Below, piece by piece: positions 37,176 to 47,169 of a DNA stretch of 64,000 nt. This DNA comes from Hydrogenophaga sp. Root209 (GTDB taxonomy: Bacteria; Pseudomonadota; Gammaproteobacteria; Burkholderiales; Burkholderiaceae_C): contig NZ_LMIE01000004.1 of the NCBI RefSeq assembly GCF_001428625.1, positions 1 to 64,000 of the forward strand, written 5' to 3'. The notes below the pieces were generated by a model that was given only the letters and a program-made list of their open reading frames with translations, searched no databases and was not told where the DNA came from. The translations under genes and the position numbers were made by a program. How positions within the stretch are numbered: the stretch's first letter is position 1; every line of letters begins with the position of its first letter.

Positions 37176-39328
37176 AACAAGTTCTTGTCAGTGGCGGTAG
37201 CGTCCGCCTGGAGACCGTGCCAGCACCATTGGTTGAAGCAGGCACCGTGCTTATCCGCATGGATCATTCGTGCATCTCGATCGGCACCGAAATGTCGGGC
37301 GTCAAGTCGTCTGGAGTGCCGCTATGGAAACGGGCAATGCGCCAGCCACAACATGTCAAGAAGGTTGTGGACATGCTTATGACCGACGGCTTGGCGCAAA
37401 CGCGCAGGCTGGTTCAGGAGCGTCTGGCGGTGGAGTCGCCCACAGGCTATTCAGGCGCAGGCATCGTGCTGGAGGTTGGTGAGGGCGTGGACGAATTTGC
37501 CCCCGGCGACCGCGTCGCCTGTGCTGGCGCGCAGTGTGCGTTTCACGCCGAAGTGGTGCGTGTCCCCAAGAACCTGGTGGTGTCCGTGCCCGATGCCGTC
37601 GGATTCGATGCAGCGTCCTCGGTCGCACTCGGCGCCATTGCCATGCAGGGTGTGCGCCGCGCATCACCCACGCTGGGTGAAACCTTCGTCGTCATCGGAC
37701 TGGGCATACTTGGCCAGCTCACCGTTCAGATGCTCCGAGCAAACGGATGCCGGGTCATTGGCGTCGATCTGGACAGATCCCGAATCGCGCTTGCCGAGAA
37801 GCACGGCATGAGTTGGGGCGTGCACCCAGACGATGCCGATGACGTGGCGCAGGTGGCACGGATCACCGGCGGGACCGGCGCAGACGGTGTCATCATCACT
37901 GCGGCCAGTCCGTCCGACGCCATCGTGTCGGCGGCATTTCGCATGTGCCGCAAGAAGGCCCGTGTGGTCCTGGTGGGCGATGTGGGCCTGGATCTTCAGC
38001 GCGCCGACTTCTACGCCAAAGAGCTGGACTTTCTGATTTCAAGCTCCTATGGGCCTGGCCGCTATGACGCCCAGTACGAGGAAGGTGGCCTTGACTATCC
38101 GCTGGCCTACGTGAGATGGACCGAAGGCCGCAACATGGCCGAGTACCTGAGGCTCATTGGAGACGGTACGCTTGAAGTGAAATCCATGATCGCTGCAGTG
38201 CACCCCATCGACAACGTGGATGAAGCTTATCGGTCACTGCAGTCTGGAACCGCGAAGCCTTTGATGGTGCTGCTCTCTTATCCGCGCAGCAACGAAGCCA
38301 TGCCACGGCGAATGCCACTGACGCCGCAGCGCCCGACAAACACAAAATCCGGCGCCATACGCATCGCCCTCATCGGTGCCGGCGGCTTTGCCAAGGGTAT
38401 GCATCTGCCCAACCTGCAGGAGCTCAAAGAAGAATTCATCTTGCGCGCGGTGGTGAGCCGAACGGGGCACAACGCTGCGACTACGGGCAAACGCTTTTTG
38501 GCAGAGTACTGCACAACCGATCATCAGGAGGTCTTGAAGGATCCTGATATCGATGCGGTGATCATTGCTACGCGCCACGATACACATGCGACTCTGGCCT
38601 TGGACGCGCTTCGGGCGGGCAAGCATGTTCTGCTCGAGAAGCCGATGGCGCTGGATGAGACAGAGCTGAGGGCCATTGAGGCGTTCTACCAAGAAGGCTC
38701 CGGGCCCAAGCCTGTGCTTCTGACAGGATTCAATCGGCGCTTTTCCCCCTACGCTCAGCGCATCGCTTCCCTGGTTCAGAAGCGCTCCAATCCAATGTTG
38801 ATCAACTACAGGATGAACGCCGGGTACATACCCTTGGACCACTGGGTTCACGGACCCGAGGGCGGCGGACGCAACCGGGGCGAGGCTTGTCACATCTACG
38901 ACCTATTCACGTTCCTGACCGGATCGCAAGTCAAGTCGGTCCACGCCACGGCCCTCACACCCACCACGGACTACTACTCGGCGACAGACAACTTTACAGC
39001 CACGATCGGCTTTGATGACGGGTCGGTGGCCAGTCTCAGTTACACGGCGCTGGGCAACACCGACTTCCCCAAGGAGTCCATGGAAGTTTTTGTGGACGGC
39101 ATGGTCATTTCGCTCAACGATTACCGGGCTTTGACGGTGACGGGCGGTATCAGTAAGCCCTTCGAAACTCGAGCTTCGCAAAAAGGCCAGAAAGAGGAGT
39201 TGCAAGCCTTTGCAGCAGCAATTCATGGAAAGGCAGAATGGCCGATTCCTTTGTGGCAGCAAGTGCAGGCCACCCGAATCAGCTTTCAAATTAATGAGCT
39301 ACTCCAATCGATGTCAAACAGACATTGA
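37172..39328 (+). CDS. Two-domain oxidoreductase (zinc-type alcohol dehydrogenase + Gfo/Idh/MocA)
   Basis: A 718-residue fusion. Residues 1-370 resemble a medium-chain dehydrogenase, with NAD-binding GLGILGQLTVQMLRANG near 170. From about 394 a Gfo/Idh/MocA domain begins (IRIALIGAGGFAKGMHLP) with the active-site type EKPMALDE. Such 'bi-domain' oxidoreductases occur in polysaccharide clusters next to heparinase-like and AsnB-like genes, as here, and probably oxidise or epimerise a sugar nucleotide or glycan residue; the reaction is not known to me. GC content is still high in most of the gene and drops only at its end. Confidence 0.82.
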   Translation: MKQVLVSGGSVRLETVPAPLVEAGTVLIRMDHSCISIGTEMSGVKSSGVPLWKRAMRQPQHVKKVVDMLMTDGLAQTRRLVQERLAVESPTGYSGAGIVLEVGEGVDEFAPGDRVACAGAQCAFHAEVVRVPKNLVVSVPDAVGFDAASSVALGAIAMQGVRRASPTLGETFVVIGLGILGQLTVQMLRANGCRVIGVDLDRSRIALAEKHGMSWGVHPDDADDVAQVARITGGTGADGVIITAASPSDAIVSAAFRMCRKKARVVLVGDVGLDLQRADFYAKELDFLISSSYGPGRYDAQYEEGGLDYPLAYVRWTEGRNMAEYLRLIGDGTLEVKSMIAAVHPIDNVDEAYRSLQSGTAKPLMVLLSYPRSNEAMPRRMPLTPQRPTNTKSGAIRIALIGAGGFAKGMHLPNLQELKEEFILRAVVSRTGHNAATTGKRFLAEYCTTDHQEVLKDPDIDAVIIATRHDTHATLALDALRAGKHVLLEKPMALDETELRAIEAFYQEGSGPKPVLLTGFNRRFSPYAQRIASLVQKRSNPMLINYRMNAGYIPLDHWVHGPEGGGRNRGEACHIYDLFTFLTGSQVKSVHATALTPTTDYYSATDNFTATIGFDDGSVASLSYTALGNTDFPKESMEVFVDGMVISLNDYRALTVTGGISKPFETRASQKGQKEELQAFAAAIHGKAEWPIPLWQQVQATRISFQINELLQSMSNRH

Positions 39329-39465
39329 AGGTGAATTTGAGATAACACAATCAATGAATTCTATTCACCTCGAAAGTATCCACGATCATATTCTTCGATT
39401 CTTAGGGTGCAGCGAAATTCTCCGAAATCAAGACACTTACCTTCCAACGTCAAGGCAGAAATAGA
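39329..39465. other. AT-rich junction spacer with small inverted repeat
   Basis: The 137 bp between the oxidoreductase and asnB genes are very AT-rich (20 G/C of 60 in 39301-39360 by hand count). AGGTGAAT (39329-39336) and ATTCACCT (39363-39370) form an 8-bp inverted repeat right after the stop codon. It marks the left edge of the low-GC block. No gene was found in it. Confidence 0.5.
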
Positions 39466-41439
39466 ATGTGCGGAATCACAGGGTCGCTAGCAATTGGCGA
39501 TAGTTCATTTGTTATCTCCAAAGAATTTATCGAATCGATGCGAGATGCCATGAAGCACCGTGGTCCTGACGGCTGTGGCGTTTGGGTGTCACCCGACAGC
39601 CGCATCGGTCTAGGACATCGTCGGCTGTCCATCATCGATCTTTCCGATACAGCGGCTCAACCAATGAGCAATGAAGATGGTAGTTTGCAGGTGGTGTTCA
39701 ATGGTGAGATCTACAATCATGCTGCAATTCGTGAGGAACTCGAAGCGATTGGCGGACATGTGTGGAAGACCGATCATTCAGATACCGAAGTCATTTTGCA
39801 CGCCTTTGAGGAATGGGGCATTGAGTGTCTTCATAAATTTCGAGGCATGTTTGCTATTGCACTCTGGGATAGCAGAGAGCAGGAACTCTGGCTGATTCGT
39901 GACCGCATGGGTGTTAAGCCGCTTTACTATAGCTTTCACAATGGGCGTGTCAATTTCGCCTCAGAGATTAAAGCTCTGCTTAAAGATCCGCAACAGGAGC
40001 GTGCGGTCAACGAAGAAGCGCTGTATCACTACTTATCATTCCTGACAACGCCCGCCCCTTCCACGCTGTTTGCGGGTATCAAAAAACTCCCGCCAGCGAC
40101 TTGGATGAAGATCTCCTTGGACGGAAGTCTGCAGGAGCATCGTTATTGGGACGCCTTGGATCATTGTGTGGACGTCAGTCACTTAAACGATGAACAAATT
40201 GCCACGAAGATTCTCGACGAACTGAAGGTTGCAGTTCGGTTGAGGAAGGTCAGCGATGTACCCGTAGGCGTCTTTCTTTCTGGCGGCATCGACTCCAGCA
40301 CGAACGCCGCACTTTTCTCTGGCGGATCCGGCGAACACGTCAAGACATTTTCCATCGGCTATGAAGGGGCGTACGACAGCTACCAAAATGAGCTGAACTT
40401 TGCCCGGCGCGTGGCAAAGGACGTGGGTGCTGAATATCACGAAAAGCTGCTTACGGTAAGTGATTTGATCGACTTTCTGCCTGAAATGGTACACCTTCAG
40501 GACGAGCCGATTGCTGATCCCGTATGTGTGCCTGTTTACTATGTGTCCAAGCTAGCCCGTGACAATGGCGTTATCGTCTGCCAAGTGGGTGAGGGTGCTG
40601 ACGAATTGTTCTGGGGCTATCCTGGATGGAAAACCTCCTTACGCCTGCAACATCTCAACGACCTTCCTATACCGAAGGTCTTCAAACGGATTGGTCTGTC
40701 CGTCATGCGAGGGATCAACAAACAGCTCTCCTTTTCATACGAATGGTTGCGCCGCGGGGTTGAAGGACAACCTGTGTTCTGGGGTGGTGCAGAGGCGTTT
40801 ACGGAGGCACACAAGGCCCAACTACTCTCACCGAGGCTGAGGAAGGCACTCAAAGGACTTTCCTCGTGGAACGCGATCGAACCCTTTCATCAACGATTTA
40901 AAGCAAAAGCAAAGGGTCAGCATGCATCTTGGCTGAACTGGATGACCTATCTGGATCTCAACCTTCGATTACCCGAACTGCTATTGATGAGGGTGGACAA
41001 GATGAGCATGGGGGTCAGCCTTGAGGGACGAGTGCCCTTTCTTGATCACAAGCTTGTGGAACTGGCTATGAGCATCCCTGAATCTGTCAAGACGCGAAAC
41101 GGCACACTCAAGCACATTCTCAAGAAGGCCGTTCGCGGCGTAATCCCCGACGAGATCATCGATCGGCCTAAACAAGGCTTTGGTGTACCGATACACGAAT
41201 GGCTTTTGGATAAGCTGGGAGATGAAGTTCGCAAAGAACTGGCGGAATTCTGTAAAGACACCGATTTCTTTGACAAGGCTGAAGTATTTCGACTGATCGA
41301 AGAGCGAAAAGCTGCGCAGGTATGGTATTTGTTTAATTTCGCCTTATGGTGGAAGACCTACATCAAAAATCAAATAGTCAGTACGGAGGATGGAAAGCGA
41401 CTCAATGAAAGCACGCAATTTGATCAGGCTTCCTTATGA
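39466..41439 (+). CDS. asnB: Asparagine synthase (glutamine-hydrolysing) family amidotransferase
   Basis: A 657-residue class II glutamine amidotransferase. Cys2 (MCGITGS) is the glutaminase nucleophile; HRGPDGCG and FNGEIYNH complete that domain. The synthetase domain has the PP-loop LSGGIDSS at 271-278 and GEGADELFWGY. In surface polysaccharide loci such paralogues usually amidate a uronic acid or similar group rather than make asparagine, which is the likely role here. GC content is intermediate. Overlaps the acyltransferase gene by four bases. Confidence 0.9.
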   Translation: MCGITGSLAIGDSSFVISKEFIESMRDAMKHRGPDGCGVWVSPDSRIGLGHRRLSIIDLSDTAAQPMSNEDGSLQVVFNGEIYNHAAIREELEAIGGHVWKTDHSDTEVILHAFEEWGIECLHKFRGMFAIALWDSREQELWLIRDRMGVKPLYYSFHNGRVNFASEIKALLKDPQQERAVNEEALYHYLSFLTTPAPSTLFAGIKKLPPATWMKISLDGSLQEHRYWDALDHCVDVSHLNDEQIATKILDELKVAVRLRKVSDVPVGVFLSGGIDSSTNAALFSGGSGEHVKTFSIGYEGAYDSYQNELNFARRVAKDVGAEYHEKLLTVSDLIDFLPEMVHLQDEPIADPVCVPVYYVSKLARDNGVIVCQVGEGADELFWGYPGWKTSLRLQHLNDLPIPKVFKRIGLSVMRGINKQLSFSYEWLRRGVEGQPVFWGGAEAFTEAHKAQLLSPRLRKALKGLSSWNAIEPFHQRFKAKAKGQHASWLNWMTYLDLNLRLPELLLMRVDKMSMGVSLEGRVPFLDHKLVELAMSIPESVKTRNGTLKHILKKAVRGVIPDEIIDRPKQGFGVPIHEWLLDKLGDEVRKELAEFCKDTDFFDKAEVFRLIEERKAAQVWYLFNFALWWKTYIKNQIVSTEDGKRLNESTQFDQASL

Positions 41440-42512
41440 AAATTGAGGCGGCTGCTGCCAACATCTCGTTGAAGGATAACAATTTTGATCTGATTCGACT
41501 GGCGGCAGCATTGCAGGTCGCGGCGACACATCTTGCGCATTATCTCAAAATTGAATCTCAGTGGATAGCAATTTTAGAGTATTTCCCCGGCGTACCTATT
41601 TTTTTCTTCGTCAGTGGATATTTGATATTTCAATCTTACGCAGAAACTGAAAGTACTCAGCGACATTATTTCTTTCTAAATCGTGCGTTGCGACTGGCTC
41701 CAGGGCTATTGGCCTGCACAGGCTTAACACTTATATCCGTAGAGCTTAGTGGCTATCATATATTTCGGAAAGAGTATTTCGACGATCTGGTAATCTTAAT
41801 TGCTGCCCACAATAGTATTGCTCAGTTCTATAATCCCGAATTCTTAAGAAGTTATGGCTCGGGAGCACTCAATGGCAGCTTGTGGACAATCGGCGTAGAA
41901 GTTCAGTTCTATTTATTGATGCCTTTTCTTTTTGCACTCTCGACGAAACACAAAAAAATTGCACTTAGCCTGCTGAGCATCGCTGTTATTGCAAACATTG
42001 CAAACAACCACATAAATGACAGAACGTCAATTGCAAAGCAATTAATTGACTACTCCTTCATTCCTTGGGTCTACATGTTCGCATTTGGAGCCTTCCTGTC
42101 AACACAACGACGTCTGCGCTCACAAATCATCAAAACGAAATTGCTCTATCTTCTACTGCCATATTGTTTTTGCTACTTCATCTCAGACGCAATAAAGTTC
42201 GGAAGTGGAAATTCGATAAATCCAATATGCTTTATTTTATTGAGTACACTAATAATCAAATGCGCATACTTAAACCCAAAACTTTCCGATAAACTTCTTA
42301 GACGAAATGATATTTCTTACGGAGTGTACATTTACCATATGCCGGTCATTAATTTTTTGCTACAGACAAATTTAATGATTGGAAGCAATGCATTTATTCT
42401 TGGGATGCTCTGCACGACAGTAATCGCCGGTCTTTCTTGGATGGTGGTTGAAAAGCCTTGTATCAAATTAAAGAAGCGACCGAATAGAGAAATTGTGCCA
42501 CTCGAAATATAA
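41436..42512 (+). CDS. Acyltransferase 3 family membrane protein (OafA/YrhL-like)
   Basis: A 358-residue membrane protein with about ten helices. The opening FDLIRLAAALQVAATHLAHY contains the family R-x10-H-type pattern, and PGVPIFFFVSGYLIF is another signature. These enzymes O-acetylate (or otherwise acylate) sugars of O-antigen or exopolysaccharide at the inner membrane. Codon use is strikingly AT-rich. The start overlaps the asnB stop (ATGA). Confidence 0.88.
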   Translation: MKIEAAAANISLKDNNFDLIRLAAALQVAATHLAHYLKIESQWIAILEYFPGVPIFFFVSGYLIFQSYAETESTQRHYFFLNRALRLAPGLLACTGLTLISVELSGYHIFRKEYFDDLVILIAAHNSIAQFYNPEFLRSYGSGALNGSLWTIGVEVQFYLLMPFLFALSTKHKKIALSLLSIAVIANIANNHINDRTSIAKQLIDYSFIPWVYMFAFGAFLSTQRRLRSQIIKTKLLYLLLPYCFCYFISDAIKFGSGNSINPICFILLSTLIIKCAYLNPKLSDKLLRRNDISYGVYIYHMPVINFLLQTNLMIGSNAFILGMLCTTVIAGLSWMVVEKPCIKLKKRPNREIVPLEI

Positions 42513-42555
42513 TGTATTCGCAACCGACGATTACATAATTGGAAATTTATTCAGA

Positions 42556-43806
42556 ATGTTAAAAGGTGCAATCGCATCGACTTTTGCAGCCAACTTCGTC
42601 ACCAATCTGCTGGCGTCTGGCAGTGTGCTGGTACTTGCAATTTTTCTACAAGAAACCGATATCGCCCAAGTAAGATTGATACAGGCATACATTATTATCG
42701 GCATTACGATTGCGAGTCTCGGATTCACTACTGGCGTCCTTAAGTATTGCGCAGCATCTGATAAGCAGATAGATAATTGGGCGTTACTCAACAAGACGAT
42801 TATCTTGACTTCATATGCCTCTTTGGGTTATATCGCAGTCGTATCAGTAGCGATATTTACGACAACTACAAATTGGGACGACCCAAGATTAATAGTACTT
42901 CTTCCTCTGGCATTAATATCTGTCCCTTTGGGTGTTGTTGTTGAATTGTTTCGTAATTTTTTATACGCAAAGAATCAGTTCGCAACTGCCGCATCTGCAC
43001 AGATCTTTGTAAGAATCTGGACTTTCGCAATCACAATCACGCTAGCCTATGCATATGCTCTATCTGGTTATGTTGCCGGCACCGTCATATCATTTCTCTT
43101 CGGCGCACTGCGATTTGCTAGAGAAGTCTCTTTTAAATTTCGAGAAGCTGGAACAGCTCCCCACACCGAACTGCCCTCTGGATTCTTGAAATTTTCTGCA
43201 TTTGCAATGTTGGGCAACTTATTTGTCATTGCAGGAAGCTATGGAGATATCCTGCTTTTGGACTCGTTGGATATTGATCGAAATATCCTTGGTGCTTATG
43301 CACTTGCATCTGCTCTGGCCGGCGGAATCATGGTTATTACAACATCAATTCAAACGGTGATTTCACCGGATATGATTCGTAGCGTCGCCTCCCCTGATCG
43401 ATTGAAGAAGGCATTTATACGAGCGCAAGTTCGACTTGCAATTTTAAGCATTGGTGTTGCGGTATGCACCATTTTTTTTGTTGCATTCGTTTTTCCCATC
43501 ATATATGTTGACAAATATCGATTAACTCCCGAACTGTTTGCAGGACTGTGCATCAACTATGTGTTGGTATCTTGCGGGACATTGGGCGGAAGCGTTTTGA
43601 TTGGTTATGGCAAAACCTCCATAAACACAATCATTGCGGGGTCTGCACTCATCGCGGGATTTATCTGCGGTTATCTGCTTGTCTTAGAGTTTGCTGTTTG
43701 GGGAATGGTTTGGGCCAAACTAATTTATGGGCTGGTTTTTGTGCTTTTGAGCAATTCATTAGCACTCAAACAACTGAGGACTCAGTCCAACAAGGAATTT
43801 AAATGA
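42556..43806 (+). CDS. wzx: Polysaccharide flippase (Wzx-like, MATE/PST superfamily)
   Basis: A 416-residue protein with about twelve membrane segments, little soluble sequence, and the N-terminal pattern ASTFAANFVTNLLASGSVLV seen in oligosaccharide flippases. It would move the undecaprenyl-linked repeat unit across the inner membrane. The ATG giving MLKGAIASTF was chosen; a TTG 21 codons earlier lies inside the acyltransferase gene. AT-rich (24 G/C of 60 in 42541-42600). Assignment rests on topology and context. Confidence 0.8.
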   Translation: MLKGAIASTFAANFVTNLLASGSVLVLAIFLQETDIAQVRLIQAYIIIGITIASLGFTTGVLKYCAASDKQIDNWALLNKTIILTSYASLGYIAVVSVAIFTTTTNWDDPRLIVLLPLALISVPLGVVVELFRNFLYAKNQFATAASAQIFVRIWTFAITITLAYAYALSGYVAGTVISFLFGALRFAREVSFKFREAGTAPHTELPSGFLKFSAFAMLGNLFVIAGSYGDILLLDSLDIDRNILGAYALASALAGGIMVITTSIQTVISPDMIRSVASPDRLKKAFIRAQVRLAILSIGVAVCTIFFVAFVFPIIYVDKYRLTPELFAGLCINYVLVSCGTLGGSVLIGYGKTSINTIIAGSALIAGFICGYLLVLEFAVWGMVWAKLIYGLVFVLLSNSLALKQLRTQSNKEFK

Positions 43807-44666
43807 TTATCAATAATCCGGCATGCATTATTTGTCACTCAACCAAGACAATGCCCATCTTAAATGTGCCGAGTCCTGTTAACGGATCGCTTGCATACAC
43901 GCTGTATCAATGTGCAGCTTGCGATTCGAGGTTTTTTGACCCAAAAGAGCATGAAATAGATATCCGAACTGCCAATGAAAAGTTCTCGCTTGCGGAGCCA
44001 TACATTAAAGTCGCCTTCACTCAGAATCCGTATTGGCAGCATCAGGTGCAAGTTATTACTGCCTTACACCAAGGCAAGATACGGTCAATATTAGACTGTG
44101 GCTGCAGAACGGGTGATTTCTTGATGCATTGGCCTATGAACATTGCTCGGACCGGGATAGAGGTTGTTGACGACGTTGCAGTCGTTGCAAGATCCAGGGG
44201 GTTGAATGTAATTAATACGCCGCTTGAAGAATCCCACCTGGAATTACAATACGATGTGGTTAGTTGTTATGCGATCTTGGAGCATCTAACCAAGCCAGAA
44301 CAGGTTCTAAATGCATTGGCAAATTCAGTTGCTCCATCTGGAATACTTGCGCTGATGGTTCCATCGCATGAAAGTGTCAAAGCCAGATTACAAGGGCCTA
44401 GTTGGCATCAGTATTACCCACCATTTCATCTTGGATTTTTCTCGCGCAGGTATTTGGACGAATTCATGAAGAAACGGGATTTCGAGATGGTGTCAACAAC
44501 ATTCACGAGCGGAGGAATGTTCAATCCATTCTCAAGAATTCCATTGGCCGCAAAAGCCTGGTCAAAACTAATGTTTCTATTTGATAGATTTAGCCCTACG
44601 CGATATACGCCGCTGTTTGACCACATGTATATTTATTATCGGAAGATCGATAATGCACAAACTTGA
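43803..44666 (+). CDS. Class I SAM-dependent methyltransferase with N-terminal zinc ribbon
   Basis: A 287-residue protein. The first 45 residues hold CIIC (9-12) and CAAC, a likely zinc ribbon, as in many sugar or glycan methyltransferases. The SAM-binding part shows ILDCGCRTGDFL, and YDVVSCYAILEHLTKPEQVL is the post-II motif region; later HQYYPPFHLGFFSRRYL is common in this group. It probably methylates a sugar of the repeat unit. Overlaps wzx by four bases. Confidence 0.82.
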   Translation: MIINNPACIICHSTKTMPILNVPSPVNGSLAYTLYQCAACDSRFFDPKEHEIDIRTANEKFSLAEPYIKVAFTQNPYWQHQVQVITALHQGKIRSILDCGCRTGDFLMHWPMNIARTGIEVVDDVAVVARSRGLNVINTPLEESHLELQYDVVSCYAILEHLTKPEQVLNALANSVAPSGILALMVPSHESVKARLQGPSWHQYYPPFHLGFFSRRYLDEFMKKRDFEMVSTTFTSGGMFNPFSRIPLAAKAWSKLMFLFDRFSPTRYTPLFDHMYIYYRKIDNAQT

Positions 44667-45630
44667 TTCAATAAAGCGCTGGTTTTTTGTCGGAGCGTCA
44701 CCTCCCCCATTTGGCGGAGTGACGATCTTTGCAAAACGGCTTATTGGACTTTGGCGAAAGCAGGGGAAATTTGTTCTCCAGATGGATTTGCTCCACGCCT
44801 CTAAGACGCAAAAAATTTTATATCTATTGAAACTAGTATTCGCGCCTGCAAACAATGGTATCTATATCAATGATTTAAGTGGCATCGGACTGGTTGGAGC
44901 AACATTCAATTTGAGAAATGCCAGCATCTTCTTTCACGATCATAATTACGATCTTTCAAAATTGAATGGCTTCCAGGCTTTAGCATTGAAACACTGCCTG
45001 TCTAAATGTGCGACGGTTTTTTTTGATGGATTGCACTCGAGGCACAATTACATCTCCAGGGGATATCTCAGAGAATCAACGGTATACCAATTCTCCTCTC
45101 CATTTTTACCGCAAGATCTTTCGGAAAAGAATGACATTATTTCCAAGTACCCTTCCGAACTCAACAAATTCATCACGAATCACTCGCCGTTGCTGTCAGC
45201 AAACGCATTCAGAATTATTTTGACTGATGCTGGGATTGATTTATATGGATTGGACATGTGCATTTCATTGCTGGCTGCAACAAGGGAAAGAGCACCAAAC
45301 GCTGGATTTGTTTTCGCGCTTTCAGACAGTACGCCGTCAGAATATTTGCGTTTAATGCAGAAGAAACTCGCTTCAATGGGTCTCGATGAACATTTTTTCT
45401 TTTTCACCGGAACGGGAGAAGTGTGGCCACTATTTCAATTGTCTGACATTATGGTACGTCCAACTTCAACTGATGGTTATGGAATAAGTATCGCTGAGGC
45501 TATATATGCTGGCACCCCTGCAGTTGCCAGCGATGTGTGCGACCGCCCAGCCGGAACCATCACATTTAAGTCACGTGACCAAGATGATTTAAATAAGAAA
45601 ATTTTTAATGCCTTGAAACTGGATTCATAA
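44653..45630 (+). CDS. Glycosyltransferase (GT-B fold, GT4-like)
   Basis: A 325-residue protein. FFVGASPPPFGGVTIFAKRL is a typical GT-B N-terminal donor-side loop, and STDGYGISIAEAIYAGTPAVASDV is the C-terminal nucleotide-sugar motif region with its E-x7-E-like arrangement. Sugar specificity is unknown. The ATG giving MHKLDSIKRW, overlapping the methyltransferase end by 14 bp, was chosen over one 24 codons upstream. Confidence 0.82.
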   Translation: MHKLDSIKRWFFVGASPPPFGGVTIFAKRLIGLWRKQGKFVLQMDLLHASKTQKILYLLKLVFAPANNGIYINDLSGIGLVGATFNLRNASIFFHDHNYDLSKLNGFQALALKHCLSKCATVFFDGLHSRHNYISRGYLRESTVYQFSSPFLPQDLSEKNDIISKYPSELNKFITNHSPLLSANAFRIILTDAGIDLYGLDMCISLLAATRERAPNAGFVFALSDSTPSEYLRLMQKKLASMGLDEHFFFFTGTGEVWPLFQLSDIMVRPTSTDGYGISIAEAIYAGTPAVASDVCDRPAGTITFKSRDQDDLNKKIFNALKLDS

Positions 45631-45685
45631 TTGGTATTCTTTTGATTAATTTTCAGAAAAACCTGCCATCAAGGTAAATCGTTCG

Positions 45686-47038
45686 ATGAGGCTCAGAAAA
45701 TCTCAAATTGCATCTACTCTTATCGTTGCGAGCTTTATCGCCTCCGGTCTAGATGCGTATCAGTTTTTCAACATTCCAAGCACTTGGTATTCTTACTTAA
45801 TAGCATTGATCGCAATGCTGTTTTTACCTCAACGTCTGTCGAATCATAGAGCCATCACATTTTATTTACTTTTTTTCGCTTGGGCAATGACAACCACCTG
45901 TGTCGCCCTAGTCAACCTGACTTCATCATTAACCCTTCAAGATTTGATGTTTATCTTAATTAGGTTTTTGAAGCTGTTCTTTTTTATATCGACGTTGTTT
46001 ATTTACTTCAATTTTTTTAACTCGCGAGAAGATATTATTCCATTTATCTCTGCGGTGATTTATATTGGGGCAATATTTGCGGCAATTGCACTTTACATCT
46101 ATGTCGCGCAAGTGGCCGGATTACCCGAATTTGAGCGCAACAGGATGGGGACGGGTGGCGATTTAGTGGCAAGCAAACCAATATTTACGTATCCATTTCA
46201 CCGACTTCTAGGAACCTTCCGCGAGCCTGGACTGTACGTCGAATGGATACTGCTTCCTTATTTTCTTTCAGTTCAGTTTATTTGGCGATCAAGAATAATT
46301 GCACTTTGCTCCGGCCTTATGTTGGGATCAATTTTTCTCACTGGAAGCCTACTGGGAATAGTAATTGTAGCCTCTACCGGGGGACTGGCAATTCTGAGCT
46401 GGACAATTGACTCTCGTAAAATCGTTAACTATCGATATTTCGCGTCCATATTTATCGCACTCAGTATTTTTTCGGTGTTAGTTGATGGTCAAAAAGATAC
46501 CCATGGATACAGGATAGCTGATACCAGTCATATGCATGCAGGACAATTAGTCATGCTCATCATTGAAGATCGCGTCAAACCACTTGCTCAATCAGGCATG
46601 CAAGCAGAAAATCGAGCTTACTTATCCAAGGCAATCGATTTTTACACCGTAAATCTTACTGGTATCGGACTTGGCATTTCTAATCTTCAGTTGGCGAATG
46701 CATTAAAGAGTAAACTACCGGGCAGCTTCCTTAGTCTGTATACAAATGCCCTTGTATCCACCGGAATTATTGGAATATTTTTGCTATCCGTTTCATTGGT
46801 ATTTCCCCTACTTGAGAAGAAGATCGGTGAAACCGCGAAAATTCTGTACCTAAAGGATAGCGCGATCTGGTTACTCTGTCTTTATGTGGCATATTTTCTG
46901 ACCTTCTATGCAACGATCGAAGAATTATCCTACGGATTTGCAATCACCACGGCATTGATTCTTCAAATTGCACATATCATCACTGACCGCGCTTCTCTCC
47001 GGTCTATGAAATCACGTTCATTGACTTCATGCAAATGA
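45686..47038 (+). CDS. wzy: O-antigen polymerase (Wzy-like) membrane protein
   Basis: A 450-residue membrane protein with about eleven helices and one large loop (about 270-345). TFREPGLYVEWILLPYFLS resembles the conserved region before the main periplasmic loop of Wzy and O-antigen ligase proteins. In context with wzx it most likely polymerises repeat units. The primary sequence of Wzy is poorly conserved, so the call is by topology and position. Very AT-rich. Confidence 0.72.
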   Translation: MRLRKSQIASTLIVASFIASGLDAYQFFNIPSTWYSYLIALIAMLFLPQRLSNHRAITFYLLFFAWAMTTTCVALVNLTSSLTLQDLMFILIRFLKLFFFISTLFIYFNFFNSREDIIPFISAVIYIGAIFAAIALYIYVAQVAGLPEFERNRMGTGGDLVASKPIFTYPFHRLLGTFREPGLYVEWILLPYFLSVQFIWRSRIIALCSGLMLGSIFLTGSLLGIVIVASTGGLAILSWTIDSRKIVNYRYFASIFIALSIFSVLVDGQKDTHGYRIADTSHMHAGQLVMLIIEDRVKPLAQSGMQAENRAYLSKAIDFYTVNLTGIGLGISNLQLANALKSKLPGSFLSLYTNALVSTGIIGIFLLSVSLVFPLLEKKIGETAKILYLKDSAIWLLCLYVAYFLTFYATIEELSYGFAITTALILQIAHIITDRASLRSMKSRSLTSCK

Positions 47039-47136
47039 TTGCTTGGCAGTTTATATAATAGACAGAGCGTATTTTGGCCACGCCTCAACTTTTATCTACG
47101 TTTCTTTGCGCTCATTTATTTGGTTAAGCCTCTTAC

Positions 47137-47164
47137 TTGACAAGTGAATCAAGTCCAATATGAT
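47137..47164 (+). promoter_or_regulatory. Strong-looking promoter just upstream of the heparinase-like gene
   Basis: TTGACA (47137-47142), a 16-base spacer and TATGAT (47159-47164). The predicted start site falls at about 47170-47172, that is on the ATG itself. Either the mRNA is leaderless or translation starts elsewhere. The rest of the 131-bp gap is AT-rich without other clear signals. Confidence 0.5.
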
Positions 47165-47169
47165 TGTGT

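Noticed and set aside
39210-39464. 84-codon frame across the oxidoreductase end and spacer
   Set aside because: Begins inside a certain gene in another frame, has no ribosome site and no family resemblance.
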